A stretch of 64,000 bases of DNA, taken from contig NC_088203.1 of the NCBI RefSeq assembly GCF_037126465.1, forward strand, positions 83,018,668-83,082,667. The letters are read 5' to 3'. The notes under the pieces were generated by a model, which did not search any database, was not told where the DNA came from, and saw only the letters and a list, made by a program, of their open reading frames with translations. A program made the position numbers and the translations under genes. This document shows positions 23,527-34,628 of the stretch, piece by piece. This DNA is from Ornithodoros turicata. Its lineage: Eukaryota > Arthropoda > Arachnida > Ixodida > Argasidae. Each line of letters begins with the position of its first letter. Position 1 is the first letter of the stretch.

Positions 23527-23585
23527 ATCTGTGTAATAAATTAACACGGAACACAGTATTCAGCGTCCTTCGCGGAAGACAACAT

Positions 23586-23700
23586 GACTGAGCAACTTGG
23601 AGCCTACCACCAAGTTGGTGGCGTCCGCAGGCGGGTTCGAACCCGTAGCCCTGGTAGTGTTTTCTGCAGCATCTTTCGGCGTTACACTACTAGCTACAAG
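23586..23700 (-). mobile_element. tRNA-like SINE head
   Basis: The minus strand has a palindromic B box region GGGTTCGAACCCG at about 23633 and an A-box-like TAGTGTAACG near 23690. Folding into a full cloverleaf is not obvious, so this is more likely a SINE head than a tRNA gene. Confidence 0.4.
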
Positions 23701-25044
23701 CTCAAAGCTCAAGCTATTATCATTAAGCTACCGTTAATCATTATCTATCATTAAGCTACAAGCTCAAAGAAGTTGCGGCAGTCACAGTTACGTTGAATGG
23801 TAATGGACACGGACCTCTTGTCTTACAACAAATGCGGCTAATAACCACGTAAGAAATCGTTCAACAATGTACGAGCGTGACTTCTCCTCGATGTTTCACA
23901 CGGGTCAGGGGGCTTCTCTCGATAGGCTTTACGCGTATTTGGCGCGCTCGACTACTTCTTCATACAGGGTTGCACCTACAGCTCCTATAGGCTGTTGCAC
24001 AGTAGATATCTCGCAGATCTCGAGCAAAACACTGTTTCCAGCAGACTGCGCAGAAGAGTGTCTGGAACGGTGTTCCGCACAGATAAGCACAGGAGAACGT
24101 AGGCGCCATGGGCTGTCTCCCTCAAGCGAGTCGCTCAACCTGAGAGCGTGACTGCGGAGAGCTATTCCTGCAAGCCGTCAACGAAAGCGTGCGAGCATAT
24201 TCCGGTTACTTTTCGCTGTACAGTTTCCTCTGAATGTATACGTTTGGCTCTGTGCAGGCATTTAGGTGTTTTCAGACTGATTGTTTATATTCCTCATTCT
24301 GTCTACTTCCCACACCTTTAATTTTGGTAGGGGGGAATGACGTTCAATTAAAAAAAAAATATATATATAGCGTGATGCCTGCCTGCTCAGCCAAGGCGGC
24401 AAGTTTTGGTAGGCATTGACCTCCGTTATGTTTACCATAGTTATGTATCACATGTCATCTTCCTTTTCTTCTTCTTGGTCTGGATACCGCCAAGGTTTTT
24501 TCTCATCTTCCGTGTCTCTTTTCATTTTGTAATCTGTGGTTTTTTCCAGTGTACAAGTATTCGAGTAACAAGGCCCGACACCGGTTGGGACTAACACCTA
24601 CATATTTTCTATTTTAACCAAATCTAACCTGATTCCCAACCTGCGCTTATTTTGTTTTGTTTTATTTTTGTTTGCACGCCTTCCTGAATCAGTCTTGTTT
24701 CACGTCAAACCAGACCTTAGATTTTTTTTTCTGCAACATCTTTCTTTACTCTTTTTCTTCCTTTCTGGCACGGAAGATATGATTTACCGCCACGTCGAGC
24801 GTGGGCAACAGAACATTTCTGGCCTTCACAAAGACTTCAGACAGGCCTGTCTCTACTCCGTCCAGAGCCCCTTGTTGTGAATACTATACAGTCAATAGTT
24901 GCTTATCACTAACGAACTGAATATATAATCACTATCACTAACCCACTGAATCTGTAACAGTTAACTCGACACGTTAATATTATAGTACAGGGCAGCAGAG
25001 CGCACAAGTTTATTGGGGGACACCATTAGATTCTCACTAACAAA
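23701..25044. other. Unassigned sequence
   Basis: No gene recognised. The stretch is AT-rich with T runs near 24450-24490 and 24660-24760, and an (AT)n patch at 24358-24370. Confidence 0.5.
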
Positions 25045-25757
25045 TAGAGCTGTGCAAATATTGAAATTTCCGAATACGAATATCTACAAAATTGTCCTTC
25101 GAGTGTCGAATCGAATATCGAACATCACGTCATAAGATGAAGGCTTCTAAGAGTAACAATTAAGTCGCGAAAACTAGCATGGTCACAGTTGTGTTCTCCT
25201 GATCCTTATAAAAATATACTCAGCACACGCACCTGAAAAGTGCTATAATAAGGAGTATGTATTGGCTTAGCATAAGGCATACATGCCTATATATGCACAT
25301 GTACAGTCAAACTATTTTTACAATGAAACAATGAGCTGCTCTCACGGGGCAAGCTGAAAACTGTAAAAACAACTTGCACAAAAATCTTTCATAGACAGTG
25401 AACACCTGTGTTTGCGTCATAAGTGCTGGTGAAACAGACAGAATGGATGTAAAGGACAATGACATGTTCAGAATGTGGTATGGTTTACTGATGAACACAT
25501 GCCAGAAGGAAAATGAAGGTAGCAATTGCTCTCTTTTTGCACTGACACAGTTATTGTCTCGCGACGGAAAGCCTGGAATGATTAAATGGCTTGCACCGAC
25601 AATGCTTCCGCATTTGTCGTGTATAGGCAAGAAACCGCACGGTTTCACCGTGCTCAGGCTAATGGCGCGTTATCACGACCCTCCTCTTCTTTCCTCAGCA
25701 TGCCCCGCCACCGGTCCCACCATACTTCGCTTTGCGCTTCAACCAGCCTATCGGGAC

Positions 25758-26604
25758 CAGACTTGTACACGTTACTCGAAAAACGTAATTGATTACCGTT
25801 ACTATGTTACTCTGGCGGCGAAAATAAGTTTTTGCCGTCACAGATTACTCGGCCAAACTTGTTATAAAGTAACGGCTAAAAAGTACGCGTTACTTTGACC
25901 GTTACTTGCGATAATGATAAGCTACATGGCAAATCAAAATTCGTGAAATTACATTGACCCGCTTTGTGAGATTGGAGCTCGTTGCCTTTGAACAGGATAG
26001 GAGCTTTTCTTTATGTAAACACATTATGCATTTAAACAACAGATTGTATTCGTCTTTTACCTCCATCACTATAAACATTTCCGAAAGGCTGAAGCCATTG
26101 CGATCAATCAGGAGAGCTACTTGACATGGCAGCATCGAAGACGAAGGACAGATGGAAAGTGTACAGCAGGTGGGAGTTGTGGAAAGGCCGGGGGGGGGGG
26201 AGCGGTTAGTATGCGTCCTGGGCCGGCTTCAGGGGAAACTGTGCCGACAGTCGTCTGGAAAGTCTCCGGAAAAGCCAGAGAAAACCTCAGACAGCACTGC
26301 CGGTGGTAAGATTCGAACTCACCACCTCCCAGTCTTTTGCACGACCTTGGCCACCACCAACGAGCAGGACGCCTTAACCCTCTCGGCCATGCCGCTGGTG
26401 ACAAAGATGTGCATAATTTCCGCGAATGCAGAGTAACGACTGGAGTAACGCGTTACTTTATTACTCGTTACTCAATTACATTTGGAGTCGAGTAATTGGC
26501 AACGGCAATGAATTACTTTTCGCGTAGAAGTAACGGTAACGGTAATCAAGTTGGTACAAGTACAACGGTACAAGTCTGCTTGTAACGCGTTACGTACAAG
26601 TCTG
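25758..26604. mobile_element. Short hAT-type element with GTAAC words
   Basis: The left end CAGACTTGTACACGTTACTC and the right end, reverse complement CAGACTTGTACGTAACGC, are inverted. Both ends carry GTTAC/GTAAC words. The flanks ATCGGGAC and CTGGAGAC share 5 of 8 bases, so the target duplication is doubtful. A SINE occupies the centre. The same end style appears at 10159 and 29920. Confidence 0.5.
26121..26402 (-). mobile_element. tRNA-derived SINE
   Basis: The head at the right (CCAGCGGCATGGCCGAGAGG on the minus strand) and a B box GTTCGAATCTT are followed by the family body (CTGAGGTTTTCTCTGGCTT, CTGAAGCCGGCCCAGGACGC). It has the same layout as the copies at 13.6 and 22.8 kb. Confidence 0.75.
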
Positions 26605-26735
26605 CTGGAGACCACCTTCTGCTGGAGGTTCGACAGCGTCAGCGACTTGATGAGCGCCCTCGCAGTAGAGCCACTAGAAAGACGTCGTATAGAAAGACGT
26701 CGCTCGGCTCAAGTTTTCCACATGTCCAGTACGCC

Positions 26736-27440
26736 TCACACGGTAAACGTACCCGTCGATACTCTGAAGACGGTCATAACTGACGACGTAACGAAATCCC
26801 TGATGACTTGACAGTCTTGTTCACGGTCTGATCCTGCAGCTGCCACTACGGTATGGCACCCTGTGGACAAACAAGGATCGCGGATAGAGTCGTAGGAATG
26901 CTCGTTGGCCAAATTCGCAGACTGAATTGCCGGCTCACGTGTCGAAGGCAGGGCAACAGCTAAGGCTGCTTGAACTTCGTGGTTCGATAGGTCTTCAAGG
27001 TTAGGGTACTCCAGCGAGCTTGCAAGCGAGCTTGCACCTCCAGGTAGGGTACTCCAGCGAGCTTGCACCTCCTCAAGAGCGACCGCCAGCGACGTGCAAT
27101 GCACACCTTGCACGTCGCTGGCGGTCGCTCTTGAGGAGGTCGCAGAGCTCCATCTCATCGAAAGGAGCGAACAGCACACGAGCTCTGAATCACTGGCTTC
27201 GACGGGAACAGTGTCGTACTTGTCCATGCTCATGCTAGGCGAGACCGTAGTGTCCTCACCCGCTGACGGAGCAGGAGGAATATGTGGGGTCTCCACAGGC
27301 TTGCCACCGTGTCCCGTCCGTGGTACGAGTTCAGTTGTACAATCTCTTGCCATGTATCCTTCTTGCTGGCACTTGAAGCCGTCCTTTGGAGTGTCAGAAT
27401 CCTCTCTTATACTTGTATTGCGTATTAGTTTCCGTTTCGG
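26736..27440 (-). CDS. Unrecognised ORF with a degenerate zinc-knuckle-like start
   Basis: A minus-strand frame of about 205 residues runs from 27353 to 26736. The in-frame stretch just upstream reads KDGFKCQQEGYMARDC, which resembles a CCHC zinc knuckle (CxxCxxxGHxxxxC) with the second C and the H replaced. The rest is rich in S, A and E (HEVQAALAVALPSTREPA) with no domain I know. The frame runs through a perfect 32-bp inverted repeat, so part of the coding sequence is duplicated in reverse. It could be a decayed retrotransposon Gag tail or a chance frame. Confidence 0.25.
   Translation of the reverse strand, partial: PKRKLIRNTSIREDSDTPKDGFKCQQEGYMARDCTTELVPRTGHGGKPVETPHIPPAPSAGEDTTVSPSMSMDKYDTVPVEASDSELVCCSLLSMRWSSATSSRATASDVQGVHCTSLAVALEEVQARWSTLPGGASSLASSLEYPNLEDLSNHEVQAALAVALPSTREPAIQSANLANEHSYDSIRDPCLSTGCHTVVAAAGSDREQDCQVIRDFVTSSVMTVFRVSTGTFTV
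27067..27140. repeat. Perfect inverted repeat, 32-bp arms, with neighbouring duplication
   Basis: The arms at 27067-27098 and 27109-27140 match exactly around a 10-bp loop. Immediately left, the words GGGTACTCCAGCGAGCTTGC occur twice (about 27005 and 27048). The block looks like a local template-switch rearrangement. Confidence 0.9.
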
Positions 27441-28290
27441 TTATTGAACGTGTAGCTACGCATTCGCAGATGATCGTACCTCGAAAGCTCCGCGCGTCAG
27501 TTTGCAGCTGTTCTGCTATTCATGTCCGTCGCTGTTAGTGCAACGTACAAATTCCAGCGCGCAGCCCGCAACAGATTTGTAGTAAGCTGCTATGATGTCG
27601 AAAAAAATTCGAATATTCGACCTTTTACGAATATTCGAAATTGTAATATAAAATTTTCGAATACCAATATGAGTCGAATATCACGAATATTGGATTCGTA
27701 TTCGAAATTTCGAATATTCGCACACCTCTACAATAGGACGCCTCTGTTGCACATACACTTTGCCTGCCTGCCTTCGTGCACCATGCGGGTTTCGTCAACA
27801 ATAACAGATAAACTGATGACGACGAATGGGAAATGCTTTGCGGCCCACTGCCCCGAGGCACAATGGACGGAATGAGACGTGACATGACGATGAGACGATG
27901 AACGACGCTGAAGTGAGTGGTAGACTGTCAACGGAGTCGGCGATTCAACATTAGGGGCGGCGAGAACATCAACAAAACGCTAAGCAAAAACACCACACAA
28001 AAACACACAGCACACGGGTACGCTGTCACATCATAGAGGATAGCGTGTAGACCGGTGTCACGGAGAAAGATAGAAAATACTGCAGAGCACGACGATGTTC
28101 GATCACGTTATACTAAGGGCCGAGGAATGGCCAATGTGAATAGTACGGTACCGATCGATTGCCTGAGCGACACTGAAGTTGCTGCTCTTTGGGAGTTGTA
28201 AATTTGGAAATCGAGTATCACAAGCTTGATTGCGTCAGCTCAAAGTAGAACCGTGCAAGCCGTAACTTAGAGATACATATACGTATTCTG

Positions 28291-28736
28291 TAGGGCTGTG
28301 CGTATAGGTTAGCTTAAAGGGGCACTAAACTGATGGTCATACTTGTCATATCTGATGATTGTATCTAGGGTTGCTACCTGCTCATATCTTGTTTGGGCGC
28401 GCATGTTGTTCCTGATAATAATTGTCAAGGGCGCTGTGGCGTCATGCGCAGTGCTTCCCCTCTGAGTCAATAAAAGAAGGCCACGACCGGAAGACATTTT
28501 TCTTCTGGTTCTCGGCGCTACCAAGTCAGGTTGCACTACCTGTCATGTCTTGTTCTTAATGCCCTAGCGACTATGACAATACTTTGTCTGTTTGGGATTC
28601 GAACCCGCATCACTTCCCAGCCTCGGTGTGCAAAGCGGTTATCCTAACCACTATGCCACGGGAGCTGGTAGATTGACCGTATCAGCATCCAGTATCCGCG
28701 CATGTAAGATCCGCGACTGCATCAGTAACAGCCCTA
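28291..28736. mobile_element. Possible inverted-end element with GCGGAT words
   Basis: TAGGGCTGTGCG at 28291 and, inverted, AACAGCCCTA ending at 28736 look like paired ends. GCGGAT-type words cluster near the right end. The flanking 8-mers do not match, so this is tentative. Confidence 0.3.
28557..28672 (-). mobile_element. tRNA-derived SINE head, second family
   Basis: The minus strand reads a tRNA-like head: CCCGTGGCATAGTGGTTAGG (A box TGGCATAGTGG), then GCGGGTTCGAATCCC (B box GGTTCGAATCC). The following sequence differs from the main SINE family in this window. No long tail identified. Confidence 0.6.
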
Positions 28737-29919
28737 GTTGATATAGGTGTAACCGCATCCGCAGGGATATTGAGTATATGTATATATTCGTACATCCGCG
28801 TTCATTGCATTGTTTATCTGCATTTTATGGGCGCGGATTTCAAAATGCTCTATTTCTATCAGCACAGCAGCTATGATGTCGCGCGGTTATATAGCCGCGC
28901 GGCTCCGCGGATCTGTCTACACCTGCATACGCCTAATAACTATGGCAACTTCTTGGTTAACTCACTCACTCATTCTTTTTATAATAAACATATATCCCCC
29001 CCCCCCTTGATTAACTCACCGACTGTGGCTGTATTCTTCTTCCAGTGCTTCTTTTTCCGTCGACTGATGTTTCATTCTCGGAGTGGCCAACAAACTAAAA
29101 ACAGAACGGACAGTCGTCTTTCTTTTTCTCGTATTTAAAGAGCAGAGGCTGAACAATGCGAAAGTTACTTGAAATAAAATGGTGCATTGCGGAAGTTCTC
29201 AAATTTCTACGCTCGTTCTCCTCCCAATAATACACACCGTCACTTTTTCTCTATCAGTTCTGACTCCCGTTGTTTTCGCGTATTGAGTGCCACTAGAGGT
29301 ACAAAAACATCGAAATTTCGAATATCGATAAATATCGGTATATGGAACAAAATATCGATGGACATCGACGAAAATATCGATTAAAAATTGCGTGCCTCAT
29401 TCGCGAGAAGAAGACAGATGTTCTGTCGATATTTGCGTAAAAAATCGATCTCCTATCGATACGTAAAAATCTTAGGGGTAAAATTTATGGGGTCACCATT
29501 AGTGGCCCATTTTTGGCGAAACTCATTATATCGAATTTAAATTTTATTGAAAGCCTTTATGGTTTTGCGAAATCGTTTTTTTTTTATTCTTACCGTGGTG
29601 TGGATACAGAATTTCGGCGTACCATCAACATAGCATATGGTAAACACGTGGTGGTGGCACGTGACAGGTCCCTTGGCCCTACACTCTAAATCTGAATACG
29701 CTTATTGTGCCACTTGCAATGAAAAAACGCGTACTTTAAGCGTTTTTCTGGAAATATTAAGCGACACAGGCCGTGTGCCACTTATATTAGTTATATAGGG
29801 GTCAAAAGCCCGCGTGATGCGCTTACGCGCTGAATGCTTCGCTCTTCGTGTCATGTGCCGCATATTGTGCCTCGGATACATAGTGGTTACTCTCTTCTTT
29901 ATTTTATCTTGCTTTATGC
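28737..29919. other. Unassigned sequence with a TATCGAT-rich patch
   Basis: From 29295 a hAT-like start TAGAGGTACAAAAACATCG is followed by repeated ATATCGAT words to about 29470. No partner end was found. A C10 run lies at 28997-29006. No gene recognised. Confidence 0.4.
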
Positions 29920-30265
29920 CAGAGCTGTACGTAACGCGTTACAAGGAACGCGTTACTGTTTTTGGTAACTAAGTAACAACGACTTAGTTACTTTCCAAAA
30001 AATGTAACTAATAACGTACTTAGTTACAAAAATTGGTAACGCATTACTGCAAGTTACTCGTTCCTTTTCTTCTTTTTTCTTTTTGCTCACTGTCACCAAC
30101 CACGACTGCCAGTTCTGGGTTTTCCCGCGCGCATGGCGGTATTCCACGAGGCTGAAGCACACGGAAAAATCCCCAGCAAAGATCCCCAGCGAAGGATACC
30201 AGAGAGAAACGCCTTTCTCATTGCTCTAGTGTCCACAGTGTTTCAGCACACTCAGCGCGCTTGTG

Positions 30266-30360
30266 GAATAAAGATCCAACGGGAAAAAAGATCCATCGGG
30301 AAAGAACATCCACGCGGCAAAAAGGTCAATAGGGAAAGGGAATCCAAGCGAGAAAGCGCG
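30266..30360. repeat. GATCC-type array, left copy
   Basis: Units of about 18 bp of the type AAGATCCAACGGGAAAAA, about five degenerate copies. They are related to the arrays at 10.4 and 12.3 kb through the shared core AGATCCAACGGG. Confidence 0.75.
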
Positions 30361-30608
30361 TGAGCGTGTATATCTGATCGAAAATAATGCGTAATAAGCG
30401 GGCCATCGTATCATACTGTCAGTTTGTATGAAGTTTAACCTGATATTTCCACGAAGACCGCTGGACCAGGGCGATCGGAATTAGTCACAACTATCACAGA
30501 ACTTGTGGGAATCCGCCCGTCGAATCCCACTCGGTTGAAGGGCGCGACCTGTCCAGCACACCAAACCGCCACGCCAAACAAAGACACTGCGGAATGTTCT
30601 GTGTCTGT

Positions 30609-31421
30609 CAGTGATGGCCACTAACTACTTCTAAAGTAGTTTAACTATAACTACTAACTATTTCGCGATGGAGTAGTTTAACTAGTAGTTCAACTAGTTT
30701 TCAGGGGAGTAGTTAAAACTACTTCTCTAACTACTACAATGTATTTTAACTACATCTATTAACGTTGTCCATCAACACCAATCCCTTGTAGTGTTGTTGG
30801 ACACCTAAATATGAATCACAAGCAGTTATAATGATATTTAGAATATACTCTTGTGCATACGTCGCTTAATTCACATATTGTCGTAAAATCCACTGCCTGT
30901 CTCTTGTATATTATGCGCTGACAAAAGGGCTTGCTGCATGCGAGCTGACCGCGTCTCCGCAAGGATGACCAATGCTCACCTCCTCACCGCACGCGCAGGA
31001 CGCGCCGAATTTTGGCTCAAGCCATTGCTACGATCGTCAAATGCAAGGCGGGATTCTTTCTGTGCCTACGCGATAAACTAAGTTGCAGAACTATTTCACA
31101 GCAAATGAGCCTTTGCTAGACAAGCATTAAAAGTGAAGGTTTAGTACACATGCACGGCACAATTGCGCTGCACCTCCGTTCTCATCAAACAAGTAGCTCA
31201 AGGTAAAAGTCGGAAGCGCAGCCGTGCCGTACAGCTTGCGGCAAAATCGGAAATAGTTGGCGCCTGCAGTAACCTAACTACTGTAGTTAACTAGTCGAAA
31301 TAGTAGTTTAACTAGTAGTTGCCACTACATTTCTGCAAGTAGTTGATAGCTACTTTTTAACTACATTCAGGTAGTTTAACTAGTAGTTTAGCTACATGTA
31401 GTTAACTACTGGCCATCACTG
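30609..31421. mobile_element. hAT-type MITE with TAGTTAACTA end arrays
   Basis: The ends CAGTGATGGCCACTAACTAC and, inverted, CAGTGATGGCCAGTAGTTAA are flanked by a perfect 8-bp duplication GTGTCTGT (30601-30608, 31422-31429). About 150 bp inside each end is packed with TAGTT/AACTA words. The 813-bp element has no ORF with motifs. The 8-bp duplication and the CAGTG start fit the hAT superfamily well. Confidence 0.85.
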
Positions 31422-31451
31422 GTGTCTGTGTCTACTGGTGTGTATAACGTG

Positions 31452-31920
31452 CAGGGTTGCGTAATGGGGTCTCCCATTCCGTTCCAATTCCATTCCGAGG
31501 AATGGAGATTTGTGGTGATTCCATTCCTTTCAATTCGTCGGAATGAAAAGGTATGATCAATTCCCACTCCTGGAATGGCTTGGCAACCCCAATTCCATTC
31601 CGTCAATTCCCTCAAGAAAAGAAAAGGACCGATGGTAACCGTACTGGCAAGTCGAGCCGTGCCAGAGGAGATTGACATTACCAAGCACGAAAAAAGCACA
31701 AAGGCAAGGTTATTTCTCTCTTGACCGTGTGTATGTGCGGTGCAAGGGGCGCGAGGGGGAGAAACCAGCACGTTGAAACCAAAACTGGCCACCGGGCCCC
31801 CATTCCATTCCATTCCTAGGACAGTTTCCGCTATTCCATTCCAATTCCATTTCGGGGTCTGCTAAATCTGGAATGATTTCGGAATCATTCCAACTCCCGA
31901 GTGGCAACTCCGCAACCCTG
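31452..31920. mobile_element. hAT-type MITE with GGAAT/ATTCC end arrays
   Basis: It starts CAGGGTTGCGTAATGG and ends in the inverse CCGCAACCCTG. A perfect 8-bp duplication ATAACGTG flanks it (31444-31451, 31921-31928). Subterminal regions are dense in ATTCC/GGAAT words (15 or more). The length is 469 bp and it has no coding content. It lies 22 bp from the end of its neighbour's target duplication. Confidence 0.85.
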
Positions 31921-32016
31921 ATAACGTGTATTATGCAGAGGAAACCGAGGAATTGCACCTGATTTAATCAGATTCCAGCACAACTGGGTTGAAGCAGATT
32001 CAGCTCGACCCGATTA

Positions 32017-32807
32017 CCGTATTTTCACGCGTATTAGCCGCGGCTTATGCGCGATTTATTTTTTTCGCGGACGCTCTGCGGCTTATCCGTGGGTGCGGCT
32101 TATCTGGTGACTGTTTTTCCCTGGTACTTTCCCCATACCCCGGGTTAAACGAAAGGGCTGACAGTGCCTCATGTTTTTCGGAACAGGACCGCCCTGCCAG
32201 TGCACGAACAATACCGAACAGGGGCGGGTCCACTCCACATTCGAGTTGACTAGCCCGTCAATCCTCGAAAACACGCAACAAGGGCACAATCCGATCTTAG
32301 TAGAACACTAGAACTGACCTCCTTTGTTATACATCATGCCGACACCGGAATGTGGACAGGGTTTATGGCCTTCCCCACGGTCTCCTTTGTCGGCAGACCC
32401 ACAGGAAGGGTTCAATACATCTGTCATCGGGATAAAACGTGGTCCGCTAAGCGTCAGTTCTCATTTGACGAGAGCAGCAGCATTCGTGGACACGGGCACG
32501 GCAGTTAGAGGTGAGGCATGGCTCAAACGCTGAGGCACAGCCACGACAGCGGCTTCAAACTAAAAGTCGTCGACTTCGCGGACAAGTACGGGAACAGGGC
32601 AGCTGGCAGGGAGTACAGCGCTGACGAGCGTTGAGCGTCTCTGTTGATTTTGTATGTGCACCACTGGTTTAGCGCACAAAGCAGTCGCGTCGTATTACCC
32701 GCGGCTTATCTGCGAATGCGGCTTATCTGCAAAAACATTTTCAAAATGTATCTAAAATCGAGTCCTGCGGCTTATCTGCGGTGCGGCTAATACGCGTGAA
32801 AATACGG
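32017..32807 (+). mobile_element. pogo-like non-autonomous element, TA target
   Basis: Perfect 25-bp inverted ends begin CCGTATTTTCACGCGTATTA. TA is at both borders (32015-32016 and 32808-32809). GCGGCTTATC is repeated near both ends (four or more copies). A short coding remnant inside matches the start of pogo/Tigger-type transposases, so this is an internal-deletion derivative of a larger element. Confidence 0.75.
32518..32634 (+). pseudogene. N-terminal remnant of a pogo/Jerky-type transposase
   Basis: ATG at 32518 opens a 38-residue frame with FKLKVVDFADKYGNRAAGRE and YSADER before a TGA. This matches the first helices of the helix-turn-helix DNA-binding domain common at the start of pogo/Tigger transposases in arthropods. 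The remainder of the DNA-binding domain, the CENPB-type domain and the DDE catalytic domain are absent. The sequence after the stop goes straight to the right-end repeats, consistent with an internal deletion. It cannot be functional as a transposase. Confidence 0.65.
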
Positions 32808-34062
32808 TACACCCGAGTTATTGAGGAAATATATTACCCTATCCCCCCCCCCCCCCCGATGCTGCTGAAAACGATAACTAAAAATGTCAGGCCGTATGGG
32901 ATGTATGCCTTCTGTCAGATTCGCAAAACTTTGGAGCCACGCACATAAGAGTTTTGCAATAGTACTTGCAATAGTAGTGCAACTTCCTCATCCTAAGAGA
33001 AGAAAATGCTCCGTTGTGAATCACCACTGTTCGGACACGAATTGAGCAGTTTCTCGTTTTTATTTGCAGGAAGGTGTCATTGCATTCCGACAGTCGCAAA
33101 GTCATTTCAGAATATTCCTACCTTCGGGGAGCACGCCGATATCAATAATTGAGTCCAAGTGGTTCACAACATCAGGGAACGTGAGGACATGCTCTGCTAC
33201 ATACGTTGCTAATCTGTCCACCTCGGAAAGCAATAGTCTGTTCCTCTGAAGTACGCTTGGGCATTGTGGTCTTCCTATATGGCGAGGGGATCAAGCCTCA
33301 GAGCATGCATCCGATTCTGAGTGGCATGCTGTGAGATTTGAAGCCACTGGAACAGCTCTGCCAAACGGGGGTGTCGCCTGTCGATTCGACTCAGTATAGG
33401 CCGTTGTGTCAGTCTTCTACCATGTTGGTTCGAGGCCGGTATTCTTGAATTGACCCCATATGTCTTTGATGATAGCATTTTCGATCCAGAGGCTCTCGAA
33501 GTACCAGGAGAAGTACCGGGTGATCGGAATCGCTTCGAATGGCCTGACGGATTGTCATTAGGACAGGGAACCAGCAGATGGCTTGTTGGCGGTATTAGCG
33601 ACAGATTTTTTATAAAATCTTCCTTGCAGTTTACATATTAAGGATATTATTACTTATTCTTATTTGCTTATTCTAAAAATATTGATTGTGAAGAATTCAT
33701 GAAATACAGTAAGCAACAACAATAACAAGTACGAATGCTTAAGTGATGATGATGTAGTAGGATGTTTCGCGCTGAGGCGGCACCCTATCCGATTGCTTGA
33801 GGGGGAGAAGATGGTGAATGATGATGAATGTTCCAAGCTCGCCCAGGAGCCCTGTTGCTGCTAAAAATGTGATGAGGGCTTGAAGGGCTCGTAGCTGATG
33901 CGCTGGGTTGGCTGGAGGCAGGGGCGAATGCAAATCATGCCGTGGATAGGTATCACATTGCTTTTTAGGAGGAAAAAATGTACGCAAGGAGCCATGTCGC
34001 AATACAAACTGCAACTGTACAACACAAAGAAGTTCCAACGTGGTCACGTGACGGAGGGAATA
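32808..34062. other. Interior of the 4.9-kb element, unassigned
   Basis: There is a C15 run at 32843-32857. Short frames at 32887-33105 and 33275-33478 (minus) and 33064-33249 (plus) have no motif I can name. No transposase domain is seen. Confidence 0.4.
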
Positions 34063-34222
34063 AAGATCCAAACCGGAAAGAAGATCCATACGGAAGAAAC
34101 ATCCATAGGGAAAGAAGATCCAAACGAGAAAGAAGATCCATGCGACAAAAATATGCATAGGGAAGAAGATCCACTAGTGGATCTTCTTTCCCTATGGATC
34201 TTTTTTCCCTTTGGACCTTTTT
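34063..34222. repeat. GATCC-type array, right copy
   Basis: Units of the type AAGATCCAAACGAGAAAG occur about seven times, then two in opposite orientation (GGATCTTCTTTCCCTAT), forming a fold-back around 34172. Confidence 0.85.
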
Positions 34223-34479
34223 TCCTGAATTCCACTCAGTGTGTTGCTCCTTTCAAGTACTATTCACTACGCTCAGGGCGTTTAGTGCTTTGTCTCTCTG
34301 TCCCCTACTCGGGAACTCATGTCAATGATCATGTGAAGGCCTCCTTGTGAATGAACCCCGTTTTTTCCGAAAATCCCTCTTACGGACCACTGCCTTCAAA
34401 CCCTGTTCTTTGGTATACATTTAGCCTAGGGCTTATTTGATGCAAGCGCGGGTCGACAGTGTACATGAGACAATCAGAT

Positions 34480-34503
34480 ATGTAGGTGATATATATATCA
34501 CCT
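34480..34503. repeat. Perfect 24-bp palindrome
   Basis: GTAGGTGATATA is followed directly by its reverse complement. It is AT-rich at the centre. Confidence 0.85.
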
Positions 34504-34555
34504 ACCTGCTTTCGTATTTCTGCTGTCTGGTATGCAAATGTAATGTATAGAAGTA

Positions 34556-34628
34556 ACGATGAAAGAGGGAAGTCACTGAAAACGTTAGCAGGCTGTAGCC
34601 CCAGTGACTTCCATCTTTCATCGTTAAT
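34556..34628. repeat. Hairpin, about 24-bp arms
   Basis: TAACGATGAAAGAGGGAAGT plus CACTG at the left matches the reverse complement at the right with one mismatch, around a 24-bp loop. Confidence 0.75.

Larger units (their letters stand above)
25045..27730. mobile_element. Region bounded by two inverted hAT-like ends with TTCGAA words
   Basis: The left end TAGAGCTGTGCAAATATTGA at 25045 and the right end, reverse complement TAGAGGTGTGCGAATATTCG, at 27730 are inverted and similar. Both are followed by many GAATATTCG-type words (25070-25125 and 27605-27725). The flanking 8-mers CTAACAAA and CAATAGGA do not match. The two ends may therefore come from different copies, or the duplication has decayed. 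Inside lie another hAT-type element, a SINE and an unassigned ORF. Confidence 0.4.

Noticed and set aside
25045..27730. Single 2.7-kb hAT element proven by target duplication
   Set aside because: The ends are inverted and similar, but the flanking 8-mers do not match, so only a tentative region is reported.
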